Shown here: positions 50,353 through 57,143 of the stretch, piece by piece
How the letters are laid out: each line of letters begins with the position of its first letter
Numbering within the stretch: position 1 is the first letter of the stretch
NCBI GenBank assembly: GCA_037444185.1
Contig: JBBIMW010000001.1
Span: forward strand, 62,001-126,000
From: JAILZP01 sp037444185
GTDB lineage: Bacteria > Bacillota > Desulfotomaculia > Desulfotomaculales > Desulfocucumaceae
Reading direction: 5' to 3'
Length of the DNA stretch: 64,000 nucleotides
Translations under genes and position numbers: made by a program
Notes under the pieces: model-generated
What the model was told of the DNA's origin: nothing
Database searches by the model: none
The model's input: the letters and a program-made list of their open reading frames with translations, nothing else

Positions 50353-50823
50353 AGCATCTACCCCTTTGCTCAACTGTTGTGTGGTTCCCAAAATGCCGGC
50401 CGGGCGCCGCCGGCCGGCAGGCCTTACATTTCAGCAGTTCCCCAAACATATTTTGCAGCAGCAAGAATAATGCCAGCAAGCGAGACAAGGCAGAATTACA
50501 AAAAATACTGTGTTTTCTGCATTTTAAGTCGCCATGGGGAAGGGTGGGGCCGGGCGGGGCGCCGGTTTTTATCTAAGTTTTAGAAAAAGTGTTTTCAGAC
50601 CCTTGAAACTTTACACCCAAAGGGATTCAGTCCTGGGATTGCGAGATTCCGGAGGCCGTTGTATTTCTAAAAAATGAAATACGGACCAGCCTGTCCCCAC
50701 TACATGATAACATTTTCCTTCATTCCGCAGTAGTAGTAAATATTCGCTGTCTTGGAACCTTTGGCGGGCGGCGGCCGTCATTAAGTATTAAAGATGAAAC
50801 ATTGAGTGGAGGGAGTAAAAACG
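50353..50823. other. Intergenic region between hdrC and the beta-propeller gene
   Basis: 471 bp between divergent genes. The hdrC Shine-Dalgarno lies at its left edge. A perfect 9-bp hairpin GCCGGCCGG / CCGGCCGGC (50395-50418) would fall in the hdrC 5' leader. The middle is AT-rich with no recognised riboswitch, and the right edge carries the GGGAG ribosome site at 50824. I could not pick a convincing promoter for either gene, and no coding frame is supported. Confidence 0.5.
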
Positions 50824-52932
50824 ATGAACAGGCTAAAGATGCTGGCGGTCATTCTTTTAGCCGTATCCCTTGCCGCAGCGGCGCAGTTTTTCGCCCCCCG
50901 CCGATCGGTGGCGGAGGAGCCCGGGAGATTTACCAGCGCCAGGCACTTGGCGGAATACATAAGGGCGAACAGCCTTCTGGCCGGTTTGGGGCGGGGAATG
51001 GAGGAGGATTTAAGAACGATGTCCGCTCCGGGAATGGCCGGGGCCGAGGCGCAATGGACCGGGGGAACCGGGACCCGGGCCGCGGCAAAGGCGGTGGACG
51101 GCCATTCCACCACCAACGTGCAGGTTGAAGGTGTGGACGAGTACGATACAATCAAAAACGACGGCAAGTACCTGTACGTGGTGTCGGGGGGGCAGGTGCA
51201 CATTTTGGAGGCCTACCCGCCGGAAAGGGCCGGAATACTGTCCACCGTCAAATTCGACGGCTATCCCCGGGGGCTGTTCCTGAACGGAGACAGGCTCCTG
51301 GTGCTGGGAGACAGATATTCGGCCCCGGGCACCCTGGCGGTTTTGTATGACGTCGCCGACCGGGCGGCCCCCGCGGCAATAAAGGTGCTGGCCTGGGAAG
51401 GGCATTGCGTCTCTTCCAGGATGATCGGTGACTGGGCATATATAGTTATAAACTCACCGGTGCTGTTTTACGGCGATAACGCAAAGCTGCCGGAGTTCAG
51501 CGAGGACGGGAGGCTGACCGAGGTTCCCCCCGGCCAGATATATTTCTTTAATTATCCCGATTATTCATACGTATATACCATGATTGTGGCGGTGAACACG
51601 GCCGATCCGGGAAAGCAGGCTGATTTCAGGACTTATCTCACCGGGACTTCGCAAAATGTCTTTGCCTCCGCAGAAAATCTTTATCTGACCGGAGTCAAGG
51701 TTCCCGACACGGCCGCCCTGACGGGCAGGTACATAGAGGGGCTGGCTTCCCTCCTGAAGGGTGAGACGGCCGGCAAAATGAGGAACATAGGCTCATCGGC
51801 GGAAAGCCCCCATCAGAAAATGGCCCGGGCGGAAGAGCTGCTGGAAAAATACATGGCCGGGCTGAGCTATGCCGAAGCGGCGGACCTGGAGGAGAAGATT
51901 CATCAGATCCGGGAAAAATTCCACCGGGACATGGAGAGGGAAAGGGACGGCACGGCTATATATAAATTTTCCCTCCAGGGAGGCAGTGTGGAGTTCAGGT
52001 GCAGGGGAGAGGTGAAGGGGCAGCTGCTGAACCAGTTCTCCATGGATGAGTACGAAGGGTATTTCAGAGTCGCCACCACCTCCCGGGGATTTATGCTCAG
52101 CCGGGCCCCGGCCACCAGGAATAATATATACGTGCTGGACCGGGACCTGAAGGTGACGGGCAGACTGGAGGGGCTGGCCCCCACCGAGAGGATATACTCG
52201 GCCAGATTCATGGGCGGCAGGGTTTACCTGGTGACCTTCAGGAACATCGATCCGCTGTTTGTGATTGACCTTAAAGACCCGGCCGGCCCCAAGGTGCTGG
52301 GCGAGCTGAAAATACCGGGATATTCGGACTACCTGCACCCGTACGATGAAAACCACCTGATCGGGGTGGGCAGGGAGGTGGCGCCGGTCCCGGATCCGCT
52401 CCCCATGCCGCTCCCCATGCCTCTAAAGCCCGTCCTTCCCGGGCCGGTTCCTGAAATAATGCCGCCGCCGCCCATAATACCGCAGGGCGTGAAGATTGCC
52501 CTCTTCGACGTCAGCAATCCGGCGAGGCCGCTGGAGACGGCGAAGTACGTAGTGGACCGGCCGCACTCCGACACGGAGGTTTCCAGGGATCACAAGGCCT
52601 TTCTTTTCAACCGGGGGCGGGATCTGATGGTTCTGCCGGTTTCGTATACGGAATATACGCCGGTGGCGCCCCCGGACAGGAAAATCTCACCTTACCTCAA
52701 ACATTGGCAGGGCATGTACGTATTTAATATTTCCCCCGCCAAAGGCATCGGCCTCAAGGGCAGAATAGAGCACCCGTCGCCGGAAAGGCCTCAAATCACC
52801 GAGAGGATAAGCAGGGCGGCGTACATAAAGGACGTTTTGTACACCGTGTCCGACGGGGCGGTTAAATTAAGCGATATTGATGATCTGGGGGAGATCCGGA
52901 CCGTCCGCCTGCCTCGGCCCCTTTACCGGTAA
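50824..52932 (+). CDS. Secreted beta-propeller domain protein
   Basis: 702-aa exported protein. A signal peptide covers about residues 1-27 (MLAVILLAVSLAAAAQFFA). The rest matches the bacterial beta-propeller domain family (PF09826 type), with repeated blade segments such as STTNVQVEGVDEYDTIKNDG, YLYVVSGGQVHILEAY, VYLVTFRNIDPLFVIDL and NKAFLF-like HKAFLFN. A proline-rich insert (about 520-560, PDPLPMPLPMPLKPVLPG) interrupts the C-terminal third. Function is unknown; related proteins are surface-exposed or lipoprotein-like. There is no cysteine after the signal. ATG 50824 follows GGAGGGAG. Monocistronic. Confidence 0.85.
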   Translation: MNRLKMLAVILLAVSLAAAAQFFAPRRSVAEEPGRFTSARHLAEYIRANSLLAGLGRGMEEDLRTMSAPGMAGAEAQWTGGTGTRAAAKAVDGHSTTNVQVEGVDEYDTIKNDGKYLYVVSGGQVHILEAYPPERAGILSTVKFDGYPRGLFLNGDRLLVLGDRYSAPGTLAVLYDVADRAAPAAIKVLAWEGHCVSSRMIGDWAYIVINSPVLFYGDNAKLPEFSEDGRLTEVPPGQIYFFNYPDYSYVYTMIVAVNTADPGKQADFRTYLTGTSQNVFASAENLYLTGVKVPDTAALTGRYIEGLASLLKGETAGKMRNIGSSAESPHQKMARAEELLEKYMAGLSYAEAADLEEKIHQIREKFHRDMERERDGTAIYKFSLQGGSVEFRCRGEVKGQLLNQFSMDEYEGYFRVATTSRGFMLSRAPATRNNIYVLDRDLKVTGRLEGLAPTERIYSARFMGGRVYLVTFRNIDPLFVIDLKDPAGPKVLGELKIPGYSDYLHPYDENHLIGVGREVAPVPDPLPMPLPMPLKPVLPGPVPEIMPPPPIIPQGVKIALFDVSNPARPLETAKYVVDRPHSDTEVSRDHKAFLFNRGRDLMVLPVSYTEYTPVAPPDRKISPYLKHWQGMYVFNISPAKGIGLKGRIEHPSPERPQITERISRAAYIKDVLYTVSDGAVKLSDIDDLGEIRTVRLPRPLYR

Positions 52933-52953
52933 ATGTTTGTACCGGGCCGGTGA

Positions 52954-53874
52954 TTATAATTTCCCCCTGTTTGTTTCTGCCGCGGGGCTGAAGCGGGAGG
53001 TCTGCACCAGCATCACTCCGGACAGTATTATTGCCGTGGCCGCCAGTTCACGGAGGGACAGTCCCTCGTCCAGCAAGAGCCACCCCAGTATAACCGCCAC
53101 CACCGGGTTGACGTAGGAATAGGTGGCTGCCTTGGCGGGGGGCATGGCCTTGAGTATGTACAGAAAACAGCTGAAGCCCAGTATCGATCCGGCGAAAACA
53201 AGATACAGCAGTGCGCCGGCGCCCTGGGCGGTGAGGTGGAAGCGGGGCAGTTCCCCGGCCATTATTCCGGTGAGGGAGAGAGCCGATCCGGCCGCCAGCA
53301 TCTGCACCGCGGAGACGGCCAGCATGGACCCGGACACCGGGTTCCTGGCCGAATATACAGATCCCGCCGCCCAGATGAAGGAAGCCGCCATCAGTCCCGC
53401 CAGGCCCAGCGGGTTTAAATACTGGAAGCCGCTGCTGCTGTATACCAGGAAGCCCACCCCGGAAAAGCCGAGCAGCAGCCCGGCCCAGCCTTTCCGGCCC
53501 AGCCTGCCGCCGCCGGGGGCCAGCAGATCAATCAGGGCCACAAAAAGAGGGACGGAGGATGCGATCAGGGCGGCTATATTTGACGGTATGTATTGTTCCG
53601 ACCAGACCACCAGGCCGTTGCCCCCGAAGAGAAGCAGAATTCCGACGGTGGCGGCGATTCTCAGGTCTCTGGCGGATTCCGGCATTTTGTGCCCCATGGC
53701 GTATACGTAGCCCAGCAATATGGCCCCGGCCAGCAGAAATCTGGTTCCGGCGAAAAGGGCGGGCGGGAGTTGGCTCACTCCCACCCGGATGGCAAGGTAT
53801 GTGGACCCCCAGACCAGGCAGACCACGGTATAGGCTAAGTACGCCCTGGCGTCCAGCGGCTTGTATCCGTTCAA
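52954..53874 (-). CDS. EamA/DMT-family transporter
   Basis: 306-aa inner-membrane protein with ten predicted helices in two EamA repeats (AYTVVCLVWGSTYLAIRVGV at the start; VFAGSILGFSCFLYILKAMPPAKAATYSYVNPVVAVILG in the second). Members export amino acids or metabolites, or import sugars; the substrate is unknown. TTG 53874 has GGAGGTAA 8 nt upstream. The gene overlaps the HAD gene stop by 4 bp, so the pair is co-transcribed, though a functional link is not obvious. Confidence 0.9.
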   Translation of the reverse strand: MNGYKPLDARAYLAYTVVCLVWGSTYLAIRVGVSQLPPALFAGTRFLLAGAILLGYVYAMGHKMPESARDLRIAATVGILLLFGGNGLVVWSEQYIPSNIAALIASSVPLFVALIDLLAPGGGRLGRKGWAGLLLGFSGVGFLVYSSSGFQYLNPLGLAGLMAASFIWAAGSVYSARNPVSGSMLAVSAVQMLAAGSALSLTGIMAGELPRFHLTAQGAGALLYLVFAGSILGFSCFLYILKAMPPAKAATYSYVNPVVAVILGWLLLDEGLSLRELAATAIILSGVMLVQTSRFSPAAETNRGKL

Positions 53875-54455
53875 AAGAAATTACCTCCAGCCCGGAGCCC
53901 TAATATATGGACGATATGCTCCTTTATCTCCCGCCAGCTGCGCACCCTGGTCACCAAGCCGGGCAGCTTGCCGCGGTTGTAGGTGGCGTCCATCAGCAGC
54001 ACCGGTACTCCGCAGGAACTGATTTGAAGGGCGTTTTTCTTGTTGTCCTCGATAAAAATGTCAACACAAAAATCCATGCAGGCTCCCCGCTTGTCGTGCT
54101 GTCCCAGGAGGCTCAGCCCGTCATAGACTATGCCGTGCCTGTCCAGCCATTCCGCTGTCTGCCCGGCGTATGCCGGGGTGCGGGCGGAAATGAGGTGTAT
54201 TTTATGGTTTTCGCCCAGTTCCCTGATGGTTTCGGCGGCGCCGGGAACGGGAACCACTTCCAGGATTATTTCCAGTTCCCGGGCCATGATGAATCTGTCA
54301 AAGGCATCGCGGGTGAGGCCGAACATTTCCCGGGGCTTGAAGTTTATAAAATCCTCCCGGGTGTAATTGCTGCCGAAGTGCCGGTTCAGTTTTTCAATGA
54401 TCACCGGCTGGGAATCGGCGACAACCCCGTCTATGTCTATACCGATCTTCTTCAT
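53871..54455 (-). CDS. HAD-superfamily 5'-nucleotidase-like phosphatase
   Basis: 194-aa HAD hydrolase with motif I GIDIDGVVADSQ, motif II region HLISARTPAYA and motif III-IV DIFIEDNKKNA, a pattern close to the 5'(3')-deoxyribonucleotidase (NT5C) and YqfW-like families. The double Asp in motif I supports phosphatase activity. The substrate is unassigned. ATG 54455 follows GAGGAAGTG. It is divergent from the pilD gene, and a palindromic repeat lies between them. Confidence 0.85.
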   Translation of the reverse strand: MKKIGIDIDGVVADSQPVIIEKLNRHFGSNYTREDFINFKPREMFGLTRDAFDRFIMARELEIILEVVPVPGAAETIRELGENHKIHLISARTPAYAGQTAEWLDRHGIVYDGLSLLGQHDKRGACMDFCVDIFIEDNKKNALQISSCGVPVLLMDATYNRGKLPGLVTRVRSWREIKEHIVHILGLRAGGNFF

Positions 54456-54532
54456 CTGTTAATCACTTCCTCAATCAATACAGCACTGAACACTATTTTA
54501 GCAGATAGCGCGGGAATGCAAAAGACCGCAAT

Positions 54533-54583
54533 GTACCGGTTACCTAAGTTGCTAATAACTTAGTAACTTAGGTAACCGGTACC
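54533..54583. repeat. Palindromic copy of the 30-bp dispersed repeat
   Basis: The left arm (54533-54555) begins GTACCGGTTACCTAAGTT and the right arm (54554-54583) is the same sequence inverted, forming a long perfect or near-perfect hairpin (about 22 bp). The right arm is identical to 46672-46701. It lies just upstream of the pilD promoter. Confidence 0.8.
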
Positions 54584-54595
54584 AATATAATTTAG

Positions 54596-54623
54596 TTGAC
54601 AATGATTATCGTTATCGTATAGC
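54596..54623 (+). promoter_or_regulatory. pilD promoter with Fur-type operator in the spacer
   Basis: TTGACA (54596-54601), 16-bp spacer and TATAGC (54618-54623). The spacer holds TGATTATCGTTATCG (54603-54617), matching the 7-1-7 Fur box TGATAATNATTATCA at 11 of 14 defined positions. It is a fair operator, strengthened by the second, better copy after pilD. Binding there would block RNA polymerase when iron is plentiful. Confidence 0.65.
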
Positions 54624-54659
54624 ATTTATATTACAATACTATTAAAGAAAGGATCCGCC

Positions 54660-55406
54660 ATGCCTGACGTTATTTTGGCCATGCTCGCAGGGGCCTGCGT
54701 GGGAAGCTTTTTAAACGTATGCATATACCGCATTCCCAGAGGGATGTCGGTGGTCTCCGGATCCTCCAGCTGCCCGGAGTGCAAAAAGCCCTTGGGAATA
54801 TTGGATCTTGCCACCGTACTCAGTTATATTTTGTTGAGGGGGCGCTGCCGGCTTTGCAGGGCCTCCATCAGCCCCAGATACCCAATGGTGGAATTGACCA
54901 CGGCGCTGTTGTTTTTGGCTGCTTTCCTCCATTGGGGCGTGAGCTGGCGGGCCGTATCCGCCGGGATACTGTTTTCGATTTTGATTGCCGCGTCTATTAT
55001 TGATTTCGACACCGGCATTATTCCGGACGAAATCATTATAGCGGCTTTTATTCTAGGGGCGCCGGCCCTGCTGCTGACGTCTCCCGGCAGGCTGCTCAGC
55101 GGTCTGGCCGGGCTTTGCGCAGCAGGTATCGTCATGATTATAATCGCCCTGGCCTCTGGAGGGGGGCTGGGGGGAGGCGATGTTAAATTAAGTGCTGTGA
55201 TAGGGTTTTTTTTGGGCTGGCCCCATGCCCTGGTGGCGCTGTTCCTGGCTTTCCTGGCCGGCGCCCTGGCCGGGGTGGTTCTTTTGGCCAGCGGGAGAAA
55301 AGGCAGAAAGGACGCTGTGCCCTTCGGGCCGTACCTGGCGCTGGGAGGCACAACCGGAGCCTTAGCGTCGGACGGGATAATTATATGGTACACGGGTCTT
55401 TTTTAG
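54660..55406 (+). CDS. pilD: Prepilin peptidase (A24 family)
   Basis: 248-aa integral membrane aspartyl protease that cuts prepilin leaders after glycine and may N-methylate the new end. Zinc-type cysteines CPEC and CRLC frame the cytoplasmic N-terminal loop, followed by about seven helices. Catalytic residues are in IDFDTGIIPDE (D115/D117) and GGGDVK (D174). ATG 54660 follows AAAGGA. It opens the pilus locus under its own Fur-box promoter. Two substrates with FTLIE/FTLLE leaders are encoded downstream. Confidence 0.95.
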   Translation: MPDVILAMLAGACVGSFLNVCIYRIPRGMSVVSGSSSCPECKKPLGILDLATVLSYILLRGRCRLCRASISPRYPMVELTTALLFLAAFLHWGVSWRAVSAGILFSILIAASIIDFDTGIIPDEIIIAAFILGAPALLLTSPGRLLSGLAGLCAAGIVMIIIALASGGGLGGGDVKLSAVIGFFLGWPHALVALFLAFLAGALAGVVLLASGRKGRKDAVPFGPYLALGGTTGALASDGIIIWYTGLF

Positions 55407-55468
55407 GTATGTATTTTTGTGTATGACATGCATCAATGTGGATGTAGAAATAATTTTTCACAAGCATA

Positions 55469-55498
55469 TTGACACCGATAATCATTATCATTTATAAT
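55469..55498 (+). promoter_or_regulatory. Pilus operon promoter with near-perfect Fur box
   Basis: Perfect TTGACA (55469-55474) and TATAAT (55493-55498), 18 bp apart. The spacer contains CGATAATCATTATCA (55476-55490), matching TGATAATNATTATCA at 13 of 14 defined positions. The operator lies inside the promoter, the classic place for repression by Fe-bound Fur. It drives the 55587 gene and the pilus genes beyond. Confidence 0.85.
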
Positions 55499-55586
55499 TT
55501 AGTCAGTTATTGGTTGTCAAGCTGGCGTCAAGGGCACCGTCAACCCCCGGAGGGGGATGGAGGCGTGCTGGGGAGAGGGGGTATGC

Positions 55587-55892
55587 ATGTTACACGATAA
55601 TGAAAAAGTGCTGGTGAAAATAAGGCAGTTGTATGAATCTCTTTTTAGTCACAACGGATATGGTGAAATGAAGATTGAAATGAGAATTCTTAAAAAAGGG
55701 CAGAAGGAGATCATCATCCACTGCGGTAAGCAATACCGTTATGTAGTTGATTTTGTCCAGCGCCAGAACGAGGACTGCAAAGAGACGGCATTTGAAAAAC
55801 AGATTGAAAATTGTAGTAAGGCCTCTGTTGACAGTGGAATTGTCACGGAGGTCTTGCCGGGGAACAGTCCGGGGAAAAAGGAGGTGGTTTGA
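55587..55892 (+). CDS. Unknown protein, first gene of the Fur-box operon
   Basis: 101-aa soluble protein, no signal or membrane segment, starting MLHDNEKVLVKIRQLYESLF. The first ~65 residues look like an alpha-beta fold with basic strands (MKIEMRILKKGQKEIIIHCG, RYVVDFVQ); the rest is low-complexity. Two cysteines are present. No family is recognised. ATG 55587 is preceded by GGGAGAGGGGG, about 90 nt after the Fur-type promoter; the frame extends back to 55557 without support. Being first in the pilin operon suggests a regulatory or assembly role, which is a guess. Confidence 0.55.
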   Translation: MLHDNEKVLVKIRQLYESLFSHNGYGEMKIEMRILKKGQKEIIIHCGKQYRYVVDFVQRQNEDCKETAFEKQIENCSKASVDSGIVTEVLPGNSPGKKEVV

Positions 55893-56055
55893 GGGATATA
55901 AGCGGCGCGGTTGTCCCGGGAGGATCCGCCCGGAAGTTTTGGTTGCGGGCGTGGGGCCTGACGAATGGTTTAAAAACGGAAACTGATGAAGGAGATTCTG
56001 TGGGTGAACCCTTCTGGGAAAGATGCAATTTCTTGGAAAGGGGTTTTTGTGTTTT

Positions 56056-57018
56056 ATGCAAAATAAAATTAAGTCCTTGCTCAAGGGCAAGGGTGGGTTC
56101 ACACTGATCGAGCTGATTGTGGTGATAGGGATTATGGGTTTTCTGGTGGCCATGATTGCCCCGCGGATCGCCGGCGTGATGGCGGGGTCGGCGGACGCGG
56201 TGTGCGACTCCAACCAGGTGCGGCTTCAACAGGTGATGGGGGCCTATACTGAAAAAAACAACAATATCCCGAACATGCTGACAGACCTTATCATCGAGAA
56301 GGCCGACATTCCGGTCGGGAGCCCCGAATCATGGGCGGATGACAACAATAAGCGTAACGGATCCGAGATAATGTCAGCCGATTTTGTTCACGGTGCGGAG
56401 CTGCAGATACACCGTCTGAGCCAGGGAGAGGTTGATGAACTGGCCCAGCTGGGCATTACGGGGGTGTTCAACTTAAACCTGCACAAGGGAATTAAGGAGT
56501 ACAACGGTGTGACGATGAACTGGAACGCAAGCATGCCCGAAAGCGCAGATGTGGATCCGCACATGGAGAACCTGTCACCGTTGACGGCGGGCACCCCGGT
56601 ACTCATTATCGGCGCCGGCGCCCCCGATGCAACCTCCAATATACCCGCCCTGGTACCGGCCAATTTTAATAACACAAAATTTAAACATCCGGATAAAATA
56701 TACCGCATCGTACTGGGTGTGGGGCCGGACAGCGATCTGATCAAAGATGGGCTAATCACCAAGGCGGGTATGTGCCCGGCCGGTATGCAGCGGGAAGGCC
56801 ACTTCGCCTATAACAATTACAACATTGTGCTGCCCAGGCTTCAGGCCACTGTGGACCGGATAACCACCGCCAATATCACGGCAACGGAAGGAAATACCGG
56901 GAGGGTCCAAACCATTGGACTGAATGAGGCCCAGGAGTCTTGGGCGGTTACCACCTTCTGCCCTGAGGGCGACACTGTTGCCGGCACCGGCGGCCCCTTC
57001 AGCATTGCCGTAAATTAA
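56056..57018 (+). CDS. Type IV prepilin (large, 320 aa)
   Basis: Prepilin with a 14-residue basic leader, cleavage at KGG|FTLIELIVV, Glu5 and a hydrophobic N-terminal helix (about residues 15-38). The mature part (about 306 residues) is twice the size of ordinary pilins. It has cysteines near CDSNQ, MCPAG and FCPEG that could form a disulfide, and a C-terminal half of mixed beta structure. The start is ATG 56056; TTG 56047 and ATG 56023 are in frame upstream. AAAGGGG lies 12 nt before 56056. It is likely the major or a special-purpose pilin of this locus. Confidence 0.88.
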   Translation: MQNKIKSLLKGKGGFTLIELIVVIGIMGFLVAMIAPRIAGVMAGSADAVCDSNQVRLQQVMGAYTEKNNNIPNMLTDLIIEKADIPVGSPESWADDNNKRNGSEIMSADFVHGAELQIHRLSQGEVDELAQLGITGVFNLNLHKGIKEYNGVTMNWNASMPESADVDPHMENLSPLTAGTPVLIIGAGAPDATSNIPALVPANFNNTKFKHPDKIYRIVLGVGPDSDLIKDGLITKAGMCPAGMQREGHFAYNNYNIVLPRLQATVDRITTANITATEGNTGRVQTIGLNEAQESWAVTTFCPEGDTVAGTGGPFSIAVN

Positions 57019-57080
57019 TATTTAGTTAGTATTAAGGGCGGCCATAGATGGCACATTGGTCGGAAGCAATTACTAAGAAG

Positions 57081-57115
57081 CGGCAGGGAAGGGTTCACGC
57101 GGCCCTTCCCTGCCG
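57081..57115. other. Hairpin between the two pilin genes
   Basis: Perfect 13-bp stem CGGCAGGGAAGGG / CCCTTCCCTGCCG with a 9-nt loop. No U-run follows, so it is not a plain terminator. It could stabilise the first pilin mRNA or partly reduce transcription of the rest, giving more major pilin than assembly proteins. Confidence 0.6.
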
Positions 57116-57143
57116 TCGTCGGGATCAGGAGGAAGCCTGGGAT

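Noticed and set aside
55889..56107. Small ORF between the unknown gene and the first pilin
   Set aside because: It overlaps the pilin start and leader, lacks a good ribosome site and has read-through composition.
57081..57115. Hairpin as an intrinsic terminator splitting the pilus operon
   Set aside because: No U-run follows, and the downstream genes have no promoter that I could recognise.
57048..57143. Longer N-terminus for the second pilin
   Set aside because: It would translate the 13-bp hairpin and put over 40 residues before the cleavage site; ATG 57144 has AGGAGG and gives an 18-residue leader.
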